A stretch of 64,000 nucleotides of DNA from Merluccius polli (GCA_030340625.1 JAOPHQ010002008.1:56001-120000); one strand, 5' to 3'; counted from the stretch's first letter, positions 13,786 to 26,364 are shown. The notes: generated from the sequence alone by a model not told the origin. Translations and numbers: made by a program.

Positions 13786-14689
13786 ATTATCTTTTATTTG
13801 TTATTATACCATGGCCCGGGTGAATACTCGATTCTGATTGGCTGGAGAGGTGTGCATCGGTGCTCCTAGTTTGCAAGTTACGATCCACACTCCATTCCAT
13901 TTGGTGGCGCACTGGCGGTAATGCACCTCCCAAGAAGAAGAAGCCCAGGCCCTCATTTATCAACGGTTCGTAGAAATACAAGTTCTTGTGACAGAAGGTG
14001 AATCAAAGTACATACACTTATTGGTACACTTTCTGCAGTACTTTCTTCTAAATATCTAAACTAAATAACGTGGCATGGGAGCTAGTGCGGCTTGCGGTAA
14101 ATGGAGTGTCCCTCTAACCCACACGTTACCTTAAAAGTATTTTAATCTAAAATCAAGCGCTATAAAGGAGTGTTAGCTTATTAGCACTAATCTCTATAAA
14201 CAGATATCTGCATATGAATGCGGAATCTGTAGGCAAAGGTACAATATTTTGGTATCGGAAGCGTTCTGGTTTCCGTTTGTAGTCCGAGTAGAATTGACCA
14301 ATCACATTTGAGTGGCTTTGGTCGCATCCAGGGTAAACAGTCTGTGTGGAGAGCAAAAGAGGCAGAAGGCATCGGCCGAAATGCAATCTGGGAACCCATC
14401 GGCTATCGTCTGATGACAAATTAGCTTTTTATTAGCTACTTGTGGAAAGGCTACTTGTGAAACAATCCGGTCGTAGATGTCTCTTAACTCCAACTCCGTT
14501 CACGCGTTTCAAGGTGCTAATCGGACTGTAAACATTGACCGGCACACGGACGAGGAAGTCTTGGCCCGGATATCCGCTGACTACACCAGTCTGCCAGAAA
14601 TATTGGCCCTTGCCCCCAGAGGCTAAATAGTTGTCAGACGGTAGCCGATTGGCACGACACTGGCCAAACTGGTGGGGCTGAGCCTGACC
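13786..14689. other. Intergenic, probable repeat DNA of unknown family
   Basis: The sequence is open in several frames, including a 100-residue minus frame at 14432-14734, but I recognise no domain. It abuts the repeat at 14690, so it may be part of the same element. Confidence 0.35.
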
Positions 14690-15695
14690 GAGTCCTCTAG
14701 AGATGTACATCGCCATCGTCATTGGCGAGTGCATTTCTGTTTACATAATTGAATTCATTGTCGGATGGTGATTTCAGTCTATCACTCCTATGATGGAAGT
14801 CCCTCTTTATATCAGTTCAGACTGTTGTGAGAGGCGGTTTCAAAGTGATGATGATGGAAAAAAATGAAACCCCTACTCACGCGTGTTCGTTAATGAAGCG
14901 ATAGAAGAAGTTGTTTAGCTTTAAGAAATAATCAGTTTTATTGTTAACACCAGTATAATGTGCAGCGTTTTACAGATATATCTGGGTCCGACTACATTTC
15001 CCTGACCGAACAACAAAGTATGTGTGTGTCAGTTCGCGAAGTCTGAGCACACATATCTCTATCTCAGGCTGTTATACTGTATACACACATATTGCAACCG
15101 TCATCACAAAAGGCTGGCTGTCTACGTTTCCCCATGTCATCCTCGTATTATCTGACTCCCATTGTTCTTTACATGTTCAAAGACAAGCCTGCCTGTTCTT
15201 TACTATCATATGATTATCACCATGTATTCTGCACATGTCACCAACAATGTACTCATTCTGATCATGTGGAGTTGCTTTTATAATTATATGCCTCTGCTTA
15301 TATCTCATGATTCTGTCTTACTTCAGCAGAAAGGCCCCGAGGTTAGTGTGACCCAATTCATTGGTCATCTGATAGATCTAACATATAACCATACCTTCAA
15401 GACCGATATAAAGAGACACAACAGACAACAGACACAACAGACTGTTGTGCAGCGGTGTATGGAAACAAATTTAATGTACTGTGCGTAAATTGATGATACC
15501 GGCAAGGACTGCTGGGAAACTCCTGCTATATCTCCTAACTCCTAGCCAAAAACCTGAGGGTGGAGAGGATTTAGACACCAATGAGTTGGTGCGTTGTCTG
15601 AAAACACAATCACTTCTTTTTTACGCAGCCCGCAGCCCCCTCCATGTCCTCTAACAACACTAGATCAGCCCCCACCACTTCCTCTAACAACGCTA
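14690..15695. mobile_element. Interspersed repeat A, long copy
   Basis: The left part (GAGTCCTCTAGAGATGTACA to TATATCAGTTCAGAC, 14690-14826) and right part (GATATAAAGAGACACAACAG to CTAACAACGCTAGAT, about 15402-15695) both match the copy at 21948-22402. About 570 bp in the middle is absent from that copy. The superfamily was not identified. Confidence 0.7.
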
Positions 15696-15710
15696 GATTT
15701 GAGGTGCACA

Positions 15711-16500
15711 CCTCCTACAGCTGCTGTAATTTTATAGAATCATGTCCTTTGTCAAATAATACGGGGTGACAAGAAACAAACAATCAACAAGTCCGCCATC
15801 GTAGTGACGTTACCTCTGTTCTGCACACACAATGTGATTGGTTGATGCATTTATTTGCGGTGCAAAAGCTCAGAAAAAAACAATCTTTTTCCGGAAAAAA
15901 ATGACACTGCTTTTTCACCATGTATATATTTGCATTCAGTGTGAAAGTACTCATAACAAAAACAACAGTTCAAAAAAATGTATTGACGAATTAATCACAC
16001 AAAATAAACATCAGACCTTAAGACTGTGAAAATATGTAATTAGAAAGACTATACACCCAAAAGTGGTGTAAGTGACGTACAAAAAACCCTAGCAGATAGA
16101 AATAGAAGCCTGTTGAATTAATACAATTCATTTTCTGCATATTTTGCAATCATGCTCAAACGTACTTGTAGAGATGTTGAACTAATTTAAAGAAAAACTT
16201 GTAATATATACTAATTTACCCCTTTCAAACATGCACTGTATAAAAATCGCTTCCGAACCATAGTTCCAAATCCTAACCCTAGATGCGCCATTTCCCACTA
16301 AATTGTAATTAGATTCCTGCAAAATTGTGTGTGTGAGTTAACTACATATGTAACTCGTGGATGTCATTATAGGTTGTTTGGTCGGGAAACATAAATGTAT
16401 GTAGTTTTCCTTGAAATGTAACACAATTTAAGAGGGACCTGGGAATAGGTCTTTTAGCTTGTTTTGCTATGTCTATAAACTCTGGACAAACTGTCTCCTG
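15711..16500. other. Intergenic, AT-rich, no gene seen
   Basis: Only short open frames and scattered A/T runs. Nothing is recognisable. Confidence 0.4.
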
Positions 16501-16519
16501 CACTACTATTATTATTAGT

Positions 16520-16914
16520 TTTACCATTGCTCATTGCACATACCACATAGATTAAAATTGGCTGCTATTTATTTATTTACTGTTTTTGTACTGACTGTTC
16601 TTTTGCACTGTGACTGTTACAAATATATTTTTACAAAATATTTCTGCTGCCATTACCATCTGCCCTTTTGCACTACCATAAGTATTGTATATTTTAGTAT
16701 TGTATATTTTATATTTTATTGTCTGTTGTGAATTTGAATGTTTAGAACATTTTAAAATGTTATTGAAAATTTTAGTATTAAAAATGTTGTGCCTGTGCAC
16801 TTTATCTGTTTCACCGTGGGTGAATGAGAAACGTTGTCTCGATTCTTTGTATGTCTGGTACATGTGAAGAATTGACATTAAAGCTGACTTTGACTTTGAC
16901 TTTTGACTTTGACT
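16520..16914 (+). mobile_element. LINE 3' end with TTTGAC tail
   Basis: The stretch GAATTGACATTAAAGCTGAC followed by repeats of TTTGACTTTGAC (16870-16914) is the kind of 3' terminus left by fish non-LTR retrotransposons, with AT-rich 3'UTR-like sequence upstream. No reverse-transcriptase frame was seen, so it is a 5'-truncated copy. Confidence 0.55.
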
Positions 16915-16915
16915 A

Positions 16916-18100
16916 AATACTACTGACATTTGTACTCCCCCTTCTACCTATATCAGCTGTTCTCTGCAAATCACAGACTGTCAAAAAGAAAAACTACTGG
17001 ATTGTTTTTAAGCTGAAGCGTTGCTTGACCTCACTTGTTCTATTTGTGTTTTCCCTGACACCTGTTGGCCTGGGGCCTAGCTTACAGTATCCCTTTACTT
17101 TGATTCCTACTTTAGGACAGAGCATTTAGCCATGGTCCCTTTCGTGTGTTTATGTAACAAACTGGGTTACCGTTTGATACCCAGCCAATTTAAACATCTC
17201 TTGTGAATCAAACCCTGGCCTATAGGGCATGGGACCACAGTTTAGATACATGCTATTCATTTCATGTCCTTAGTTGCTGTCTGACAGACGATACTGGAGT
17301 CTGTATTCGGTCACCGAGTGAGTGCACTTCACTGCACTCACAAGACAGATTTGGCACAGATGACATAAGGAGGACAGGAAGACAACTGATTTAAAAGAAC
17401 TTGTTTGCCACTACAGTCTCCGATGTAAGATTCCAGTACATCAGAGACTTTGCTCAAAGTACGGTTGTGGTTGGTGAAACACAGTGATGCTCTCCAGCTT
17501 GGCACAAAACTGTGGTCGCCTAGCGGGAGCTCTTAGTGGTCTCAGGAAGGCCCTGGAGAGGAAATGTCCAGGCTGCACATTTCTATTGGACGAGACAAAC
17601 TCCTGGCATATGCACCACGAAACCTGTTGATCGATCACACCGAGAGACCTCATCTCAAGCCCGGCGTCACGACGGATTTAAGCGTTCCGGTCAATGTACA
17701 CTTACGCCGGCCCCTCAACGCACTTTAGTGTGACGACGCGGTGTTGACCTATTAGTCGGACCTTCTCATCTGCAACCTTTTTTTTCGTTTTTCGGGGAAG
17801 AGCACTAGGATGCGCGCATCTTTACACGAGGCTCAAACAGGTATGGCCTGTGTAGTATTGGTTTATTGTATGTAGTGTCAATTTATGACGTTCCGAGTCT
17901 TTGATTGATTGGTGCAAGTACCTGCTATAGGCCTACAGGTTAAATGGCAGACTAAGTGACCAAACAGTAGTATAAACATGAATTGAGTGTGAGAAACGGT
18001 GAACACTGAAGTGTTTAAATATAGGAATTGTTTAATTGTTAAATAATTGTTTAAAACATTTTGCTTTGGCTTTTCTCATATTTCAAGAATTTGCCCCAAC
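16916..18100. other. Intergenic, no feature recognised
   Basis: Mixed sequence with one 65-residue plus frame at 17536-17733, with no domain. Nothing else was supported. Confidence 0.4.
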
Positions 18101-18102
18101 CA

Positions 18103-18212
18103 CTGACATACACACACACACACACTCACAGACACTCACAGACACACACATGCTTCGTTGCCCCCCCCCCCCCCCCCCCCCCACGCACTACCACTCAAAC
18201 ACGTCCCTACCC

Positions 18213-18255
<43 letters not shown>
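18103..18255. repeat. Compound (CA)n - C-run - (CA)n
   Basis: CA-rich 18103-18150, a run of about 21 C at 18162-18182, then (CA)n 18217-18255. Confidence 0.95.
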
Positions 18256-18257
<2 letters not shown>

Positions 18258-18912
18258 TATCATTTCCTCTTCCTCCTGTTCTGAACATGAAACAAAATTA
18301 TGTTTTCCTTTATATATTACTAAAGTAATGTATAAATGAGTGTTTGTATGGGTGAAGTATTTATTTTGAACAAAAATAAAAATAAGTTCAAGCAGTTTAT
18401 TATAAAAAAGTCCATGTTAGACATTTGAAACTGACAGCTAACCATGGAATTGTATCCGTTGTGATCAATATTGTTTATCACACTGTGTCAGTATACTAAA
18501 TACAAGTTGCTCAGTTTACCTCGGGTGCAAACCTCGCAAGTTAACCAAAAGCTGGCAGGGAAGGAAACGCCCCCCTTGCAAAACGAAAAGAAAACAAAAG
18601 GCTTTACACATTTACAGTCTTGGCATGGCTGCGAAGACAATGGTGATGCCTTCAGAAGGGGACTCTACAGCACAGGGACTAGGCCGGGTTTCCAGGATGA
18701 TAGAGGTGAAGAATAAACTCAGCGGTGAAATGTGTCCGTTAACCCTTTGCCTGAACTAGGTTGTACCCATAGGACTTCCATGGTAAGTCCACACACGTCC
18801 AATGTTTGGACATGTGTGTGTGTGTGTGTGTGCACATACATTTGTATGGTTGGCACAATGTTCTCCATGGTGTGGGTGTGGCGTTTGGTTAAACCTCCAC
18901 CTCCCTTCATCT

Positions 18913-18968
18913 TCCTCCTCCCTCCCTCCCTCCCCCTCCAACTGAGGGGAGGGAGGGAGGGAGGGAGG
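18913..18968. repeat. (CCCT)n and (GGGA)n inverted arms
   Basis: CCTCCCTCCC-type repeats at 18913-18939 are followed after a six-base spacer (AACTGA) by GGGGAGGGAGGG-type repeats to 18968, making a mirror/hairpin structure. Confidence 0.9.
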
Positions 18969-19033
18969 CAACCCTACTGTCCTAGCAGGCCGATCAATGA
19001 CGAGCTTACAACCTTCAGACCACTCATTGGTCT

Positions 19034-19036
<3 letters not shown>

Positions 19037-19098
<62 letters not shown>
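19037..19098 (+). repeat. (CT)n microsatellite
   Basis: Nearly pure CT run of about 30 units. Confidence 0.97.
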
Positions 19099-19101
<3 letters not shown>

Positions 19102-19670
19102 TCCCTCTTTCTGAACCTCTCTTAACTGCTCTCCCCTCTTCTCTTTCTCTGCAACTTGTCCCGGAGCAAACATCCTCCCTGTTCCCAACCGAGACTGAAC
19201 AACCTGATCTGCAAGGTAAGGGACGTCCCAACTCACTTGGGAGTTCATGCCATGTATTACCTTGTCCGCATCTAACAACTGGGTCTAAATGACAGCATGT
19301 TTTCTACAAAACAAATAGACAAAATGAAACAAAGTGTAGTCGCTGATGTTACTTCCTCAGGGCGTCCTGCAACGCGCCTATAATCCTTGCTGAACTAGTC
19401 GCTGCAAGCTGAAACAACATCTTACCTCAGAAAAAGAAAAAAACGGCTGCGTTCTTGACTACCTGCTGCTTCAGGGGCTTGCTTCATAGACATGACAGAG
19501 AGACACACGCGGTCTGACTAATTGCTGCTGATGCTGCTGCTGCTGCTGTCGCTTTTTCTGTTCCAAGGCGTTCATGTGTACCAAGAATGACGTACTACAT
19601 GTGAGCCTTTGACGGTAGTTTGTATAGTTTTGCTGCTGACCTCCGGTGAGTTGAAAGCATGCATGTGTGT

Positions 19671-19705
<35 letters not shown>

Positions 19706-19994
19706 AGTGTGTGTGTCAGTCACACATACGCAGAGAGAAAGCAAGAGAGAGGGACGGAGAAAGCGGGAACACAACAAAGTGATGGAGAGAAACAGTTTGT
19801 CTGGTCGTGAGCTTAACAGTGGTAGCCATTAAGCCGATGGTGTGGTACTGCCCAGTGTTTTACGAGACCCGGATCCTTGTCTCTGAATCCAGCTCTTAGT
19901 GGTAATCACAGTGGCTTCCATTAATGATTCTGCTGATGAAAAATCTACCCACCGCCTACAGTTAGTTCAAAATGCTGCTGCCCGTCTTTTAACA

Positions 19995-20204
19995 CTGTTT
20001 CCCAAATGGGGGTACGCGTACCTCTAGGGGTACTTTGAAGGATTGCAGGTGGTACTAATACAGGTAGAAAGAAGGTATATATATATATATATATATATAG
20101 ACTTTCCGACTTCAGATCATCCCAAGAAGTGATGTGAAAAGCCACATTTATTTTTTTATAGTTTTGTGCTGGTCAAAAGGGTTGAAAATTGTTGGGAACC
20201 ACTG
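19995..20204. mobile_element. hAT-like non-autonomous element with 8-bp target duplication
   Basis: The octamer TTTTAACA is found at 19987-19994 and again at 20205-20212. The ends CTGTTTCCCAAA and TTGGGAACCACTG are imperfect inverted repeats, and the octamer duplication fits hAT. Removing the 210 bp restores a continuous LINE reading (GTCTTTTAACAAACATCACC). Contains (TA)n at about 20075-20098. Confidence 0.85.
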
Positions 20205-20464
20205 TTTTAACAAACATCACCCACTATATCACCCCTATTTTAGCATCCACTCTACGTGCATCCGCAAATTGCCCCTCGGGGACAAATTCAGTGTTTTAAT
20301 TGATTGATTGATCCCTTTCACCGGCTGCCTGTCTCGTTTTGGATTGATTTTAAAATTATTTATATCACCTCTAAAGCTAGGCAGGGGCTAGCTCCCCCCT
20401 ACATCTCTGACCTTTTATCCCCTTACCAGCCTTTACGCAGCCTTTACAATCCTCTGGCAGGAAC

Positions 20465-20536
20465 CTAGCCTGACATCGCCAGACCAATTCACAAATAAAA
20501 CTCTACAATAAACTATTCGTCAGGTTCCCAGGCTAG
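20465..20536. mobile_element. 72-bp MITE with CTAGCCTG inverted ends
   Basis: Ends CTAGCCTGAC and CCCAGGCTAG are inverted. The flanking octamers CAGGAACC and CAGAAACC differ at one base. It interrupts the LINE fragment. Probably hAT-derived. Confidence 0.6.
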
Positions 20537-20865
20537 CAGAAACCTATTTCCTGTTCCTAAGTCTCACCTAAAAGCCTTCTCCACCTTGGCCCCCACGCTT
20601 TGGGAGGGCCTGCCAGAGGAGATCAGGCGAGCCTAGTCTGTCCTCCAATTTATTTCACACCTAAAGACTCATCTTTACCAAATGGCTTTAACTGTGTGAT
20701 GTGTTTATCTTACTGCATGTGATTTTAAAATGCTGTACTGTTTTTAGTGTATGTATGTGTCTTATTTATGCTGCATTTTATTCTGGTTTTATTCTATTGT
20801 TCTGTAGAGCACTTTGTAACCTGCTTTTGAAAGGTGCGATACAAATATTTCAATTGTATTATTAT

Positions 20866-21947
20866 TATTTTTTAATTATTATTACTATTCTTATTCACGT
20901 CAGGCAACACATTGGCAATAATATACTTCCAAAGTTGACCTGCATAAGACAGGCAGAATAAAGCAGTGCTCACAGTGTACTGTCACAGAAGCATAAAATG
21001 CTTCAACGTAAACCCGCTGTAATATTTGGGTCACATGGGCAGAGGAAGTCATTGCAATGGAATCTGAATGTGGAGGAATCTCAATGGAAGGCTCTAGTAT
21101 GCAAGTATTGTCACGTTGTCTGTAGCCAGGCGCCCAATATACAAATGAACCCGACTTGCGTGTAAGTACTTAATAGAAAATAATGTTTAATATATATATA
21201 TATATATATATATATTGTTTGTTACTACTGTTTCAACAAAACCAATGCTCTTTTTTCTAAGACTTGCAGCACTTACTGATAATCAAATCTGTAGTCCAGT
21301 AGCCATTCCTTTACTCTCTCCTCTTCTTCGATATCAGGTGACAACTACTGCATATCTTGTCAGCTCATTTCCAATCACATTGTATTGTAAGCATCTGTCA
21401 TTGATGTCCCTTGTTCTCCCCCATAGCTGCCTAATCATGTTATATGACCCTTTGGAGCCAGAGAGTTTTCAATTCCCATTAGGGTGGACCTAAAACTAAG
21501 AACCCATGATAAACTCATGCTAAGGAGATTAGCTCAGCATCTGTTGAAGACTTCAGGCAGTTCTCGCGCCTCATTAATCACTGCCCTGTCCTACAGGTCA
21601 GTGTGACATGACTTTACTGATGGAACAACATTAAAAACCACAAAAAAACATAACACAACAAAGAGTCCGTACCGTATGTAATTGATATGTTTAAGCTGAA
21701 TCAGCCTGCTTGCCATGTCTGTCACCTGAGCACTAATCTGACAATTACATAAAATGACAAGGTTAGTATAATAACTGTTATTATGTTGTCTGATGAAAGG
21801 TTGCCATCACACTCTGTTGAAACTATTGATGACCTTATGACCAAGATATGAAGACAGTTAATTCAGTTTTTGTTTGTTTTTTGGTGGGGGTTTTTTGTTG
21901 TCAATTTGAACCACATGAATTTCAATCAATCAATCAACCAATCTATC
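20866..21947. other. Intergenic, (TA)n and unrecognised DNA
   Basis: A (TA)n run lies at 21191-21214. A plus frame at 21215-21493 is open for 92 codons but has no known domain. Confidence 0.4.
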
Positions 21948-22402
21948 GAGTCCTCTAGAGATGTACATGTGCATTTCTATTTACATAACTTGAATTTATT
22001 GTCGGATGGTGATTTCAGTCTATCACTCCTATGATGTTTGGAAATGTTGGATTGAAAGTCCCTCTTTATATCAGTTCAGACGATATAAGAGACACAACAG
22101 ACAACAGACACAACAGACTGTTGTGCAGCAGTGTATGGAAACAAATTGATTGTACTGTGTGCATAAATTGATGATACCGGCAAGGAATGCAGCCAGGCAT
22201 TAAACCGGTTAGCGAAACTCCTGCTATATCTCCTAACTCTCGTTGAGACGTGCCAGTAGCCAAAAACTGAAGGTGGAGAGGACTTAGACGCTGCCAATAA
22301 GTTGGTGCATATCTGAAAACACTCTCACTTCTTCCTACGCAGCCCCCACCACTTCCTTTATCCAAATAGATCAGCCACCCACATCATCTAACAACGCTAG
22401 AT
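21948..22402. mobile_element. Interspersed repeat A, internally deleted copy
   Basis: It has the same orientation as the copy at 14690-15695 and matches it closely at both ends. The two ends meet at CAGTTCAGAC|GATATAAGAG, which looks like a deletion across a short GAC match. Confidence 0.75.
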
Positions 22403-23887
22403 AAGTCAAGTCAATCAAGTCAATTTTATAAATCACAGTAACAATCTCAAAGGGCTTCACAGGCCACACCCCCTAACCTAAAAAACTTAGGAGTGCAATG
22501 GGTGCCACACATAGTAAACACACAAGTGAAACACAATAGTACAGCAGTCATTTAAAGTACAAAGAATAGGAAATTAATTGTGTGCATGGTGATGAGGTGC
22601 TTGCTGATGAGTAGCCGTCATGATCACAGCAACACACTAAGACAGAGACAACATTGTGGTTAGATGGGGCAGGCAAAACACACAGCCTCAATCTAGTACC
22701 CGTTGGCAGCAGGGGTAGGCTAGTGCTGGCTAACAGGTCGATTTACAGAGTCAGCTTCCCTGATTACAGGTGGCAGACTGAGTTGAATTCAGAGGCAGAA
22801 AAATTCAGATACATAATTTAAATGCAAAAAAATGTAATGCTAGAAATTCAATGGCTTTTAAATTTCAAAATCTGGTGAGACAGATTTACTTTCACACAAA
22901 AATGAGTTGTAAAGAGCGAGAGAGCAGAAAAGTGCAGAAGAGAGCATATAAAACATCCAAAAACGCTCCCTCCCCCTTTTCTTCGCCATAGAAGTGTTGC
23001 GCGCATGTGATTGACGCATCAGAAATGACACTCAAATGATAGTTCTTTAAGCTTATACAGCATCTTTAAAGGGGAGTGAAGTGCACTAACAAAAAAACAT
23101 AAAGCAAAGACAGTGTCACATGAAGTCAGTAAATAATATCAGATTTGTGTGGAAACATCAGACACTATTGTAATGCCTTGCTGTTCCTCCGTTCTTTGGC
23201 TGTGGATGGATCCTGTTCACCATGGTGGGGGGATAACCAGATGGATTATAGGGACTGAGTGGATAAGTGGACGTGTTGGAGTCCACTGACATGCAGGGGG
23301 ATAACAACTGGAGCCCAACCCTAAAATACAGCCCTAAACTATCTTCCAGGAGCCAGACACCATATGCCTCTGCCAGTAAACCACTAGGCTAGTAAACCAC
23401 ATGGTGAAATTATCAACATACACACAGCCTACACAAAACTGGTGTTTAAACTAAAAAAGACAAACCTGAAGATAAACCGACTTCCAAATACATGGGCGTT
23501 ATAGTTACTGTATATGTTTAAACTGTATAGTTATTGTATAGGTCTAAAAAACCTTTTACATATCACAAGATAATTTCTTCGCACAAGTTGTGTAAGTATA
23601 AAGACGTTCAGACCAAGCATATCGAAACCATTACTACATAAGATAGATTAGATAGGCACTTCATTTATCCCAGAGGGGAAATGTTGTTACAGCAGACAAA
23701 AACACTAAAAAGACGGGTTATAATAAGGTATGAAAAAGTAACTTTAATAGAATCACAAATAAAGTAAATAGGATCAAAATTACTGTATTTTAATATATGT
23801 ACATAATATGTAGTGTAATAATAGGCCTATATGATATATTGAATGTGATTATTATCATTATTATTATTATTATTATTGTTATTGTTA

Positions 23888-23936
<49 letters not shown>

Positions 23937-24300
23937 AGTACAGTGCAGTGCAAATGTACATTGAGCAATTTAAGAAGTAGAGACCTTCTGCATTATAGAC
24001 TTTCCTTCAACCTCCATCTTGGATTTGTATGTCTCAGACCGTGACTTTGTTCTTCTGACAGCTTGGCTTTAGAAAACTCCCATAATGCAATTCCACAGCG
24101 TCTATAGTAAAGCCTAGCCTAAAACTAAGTAGCCTACCTGAAACCCATATTTCTACTTTGTTGTTTGCTGTCCCAGTGTCTACAATGTAATCCTTTGTTG
24201 ACACTGTGAGAGAATACACGTGAGAGGTCCAGGATCTTACCAGCTGTTGTTGCTGCAAGTTTTTCTAATCTTTTCTTAAATGAAGCCATTCGTCTTGATG
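22403..24300. other. Intergenic with (ATT)n and a LINE-tail remnant
   Basis: A tract of ATT/GTT triplets runs from about 23846 to 23935. Near 23643-23690, TAGGCACTTCATTTATCCCA and GAGGGGAAATG resemble LINE 3' tails. No gene was recognised. Confidence 0.45.
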
Positions 24301-24439
24301 AATGGCACTAGAATGAACTGGGCATGGATATAATTGATTTAAGGAATGATGCCTTTTTGAGTGCATCATTAATTTGATTCATGAATTGAAAAAGGTAAGT
24401 TCTTGTGCAATACGGTAAAGAAAACATATTGCGATTATT

Positions 24440-24725
24440 ATTATTATTGCAATTTTGACAGATATTGCGATTGCGATATGATTTACTATTAGTGGGAATG
24501 TTCATTTTTGCATTCACAATTTTCATTTTCAATGAAAAACTATTAAAATCATGATGTGACATATATTGCGGATCTGTACCAAACAAATGTTTTCTTACAT
24601 CTGTAGAACGTTTTAAAAAAAAATGTATAATGGCGTTATACATTTACATTTATACATTTACATCGCAGCTCCTGCGATTTGGATATTGCACTTGGCCATA
24701 CTGCGATTTCGATAACATTTCCATT
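24440..24725. repeat. TGCGATT-rich interspersed repeat just upstream of entpd3 exon 1
   Basis: Repeated GCGATT/TATTGCG motifs at 24428-24476 and again at 24661-24715 flank an AT-rich interior. This resembles hAT-like relics common in fish. It ends about 65 bp before the entpd3 start codon. Confidence 0.45.
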
Positions 24726-24790
24726 AGTACTACTCACAGGCTACAGTATCAAGTTGGTTTTCTGAACGGGTTTCTCCTCGGCAACAGGAA

Positions 24791-24919
24791 ATGGCATCCA
24801 AGAGGAAAGTAGGCTCCAAGTGCCGAACCTTCTGGGTGGCTGCTCTCTTCCTGGCCAGCATCTCGGCCATCATCACCATCGCTGTCATCCAGGACAAGTG
24901 GAGGGTGCAGAAGTTTGAG
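24791..24919 (+). CDS. entpd3: entpd3 coding exon 1 (start codon, first membrane segment)
   Basis: The ATG at 24791 opens 43 codons: a basic N-terminus (MASKRKVGSK) followed by a hydrophobic stretch, then QDKWRVQKFE. The donor is GAG|GTAAAC. The sequence just upstream, CTCGGCAACAG, could be a splice acceptor, so a non-coding 5' exon probably precedes it. The start fits because the membrane anchor begins about 13 residues in, as in the family. Confidence 0.85.
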
Positions 24920-25171
24920 GTAAACATTCACCTGTACACACACACATGCACACGCACAGGCACACATGCAAGCACAAATGCACATGCAGACACACATGCA
25001 GACATGCATGCACACATGCAGAAATGCACATACACGCGCACACCCACACACACACACATGCACACACGACTTCACACAGGCAGAAACGCACACACAAGCA
25101 CACACACAGGCACAAACGCACACACAGGCATGCACACAGGCATGTACACGCATACACACACAGGCACAAAT

Positions 25172-25220
<49 letters not shown>

Positions 25221-25312
25221 CATGCACACAGGCACACACACACACACACACACGCCACCACCACCACTTTTTTTTCTGCCACACGTGTGTGTGTGTGTGT
25301 GTGCGTGTTGTG

Positions 25313-25351
<39 letters not shown>

Positions 25352-26297
25352 TATGTGTGTGAGTGAGCCTGACAGCTATGAAGGCAGTCAATAACGGGTC
25401 AGAGGAAGGGTCCGGGGGGCAATCAGCTTGGCTTCTAGCTTGATGGATGGATAATGTATAGTGTATACAGGTGCCCTGCAGTAGAGAGCTGAAGAGAGGA
25501 GGGATGAAGGGGCCTGCATTCATAATCTTCTCTTAATTCTTAAGTCTGTTCTCCCACGATACCACAGCTACTACTGTGGTGGTGGTGGGTGGCACTCAGT
25601 GCGCCTTTGCCTTCGACAATTGAAAGCATAAAAAAAACATAAATGCTGACTGTTCACCAGACAACCAGAGCTAAAAGGTTGACCACCAGTGAAGGCTGCA
25701 GGAACCCCCATAATGTAGAGCATAGCAACGCTGCAGTCTTATAAACGACTCTCCCCATTTGTCCCTTATCTGTCTTTCCATCTCCTCCTCTGAATAAGTC
25801 CATGTCTGGCGTCCTGATATTGTCTCCTTTCTGGGGGGGACAGGGCCTTCTCCATTGCCGTCCCCCTCCCTCTGGAACTCCCTCCCCAAACCAATACACG
25901 ACTCCACCTCTCTCCTCTGTTTCAAAACGTCACTCAAAACACACCTTTTTAAAATGGCTCTATACATCTAACTGTACTCACCTCTCTGTCCCTCTTTGTG
26001 ACCCTTCATTTGCATGCCTTTAAATCCTTTAATGTTACCTTTTATTGAAATGTTGTTTTATTTGTATTCCTGTATTTTGTCTGTATGTTGTAAAGTGTCT
26101 TTGAGTGTCTAGAAAAGCGCTTTACAGATACAATGTTGAATTATTAGTATTATTATTGTCTCCACTCTTAGTATGGCATCGTGATAGATTCCGGTTCGTC
26201 TCGCTCCTCTATATACTTGTACAAATGGCCTGGGGAGAAGCAGAACGAGACGGGGGTTGTGTCCGAGGTGAAAAACTGTCGAGTGGCTGGTGAGTTG

Positions 26298-26364
<67 letters not shown>

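Larger units (their letters stand above)
19940..20865 (+). mobile_element. L2/Rex1-like LINE 3' fragment, split by three later insertions
   Basis: Translated fragments read LQLVQNAAARLL (19955 on), HWLPVSFRIDFKI-like text near 20315-20350, APTLWEGLPEEIRRA (20582-20632) and SHLKTHLYQMAL (20650-20690), in the order seen at the reverse transcriptase C-terminus of L2/Rex1-like LINEs. The 3'UTR ends in TGTAGAGCACTTTGTAACCTG and GGTGCGATACAAATA, also typical. Premature stops are present. Insertions lie at 19995-20204, about 20264-20312 and 20465-20536. Confidence 0.8.

Noticed and set aside
14432..14734. 100-residue minus frame beside repeat A
   Set aside because: No known domain; likely chance or a decayed transposon frame. 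I could not support a transposase call.
21215..21493. 92-residue plus frame
   Set aside because: No domain, low-complexity start after (TA)n, no splice context.
24749..25523. Long cysteine/valine, histidine/threonine frames
   Set aside because: They are translations of CA/GT microsatellites overlapping entpd3 exon 1.
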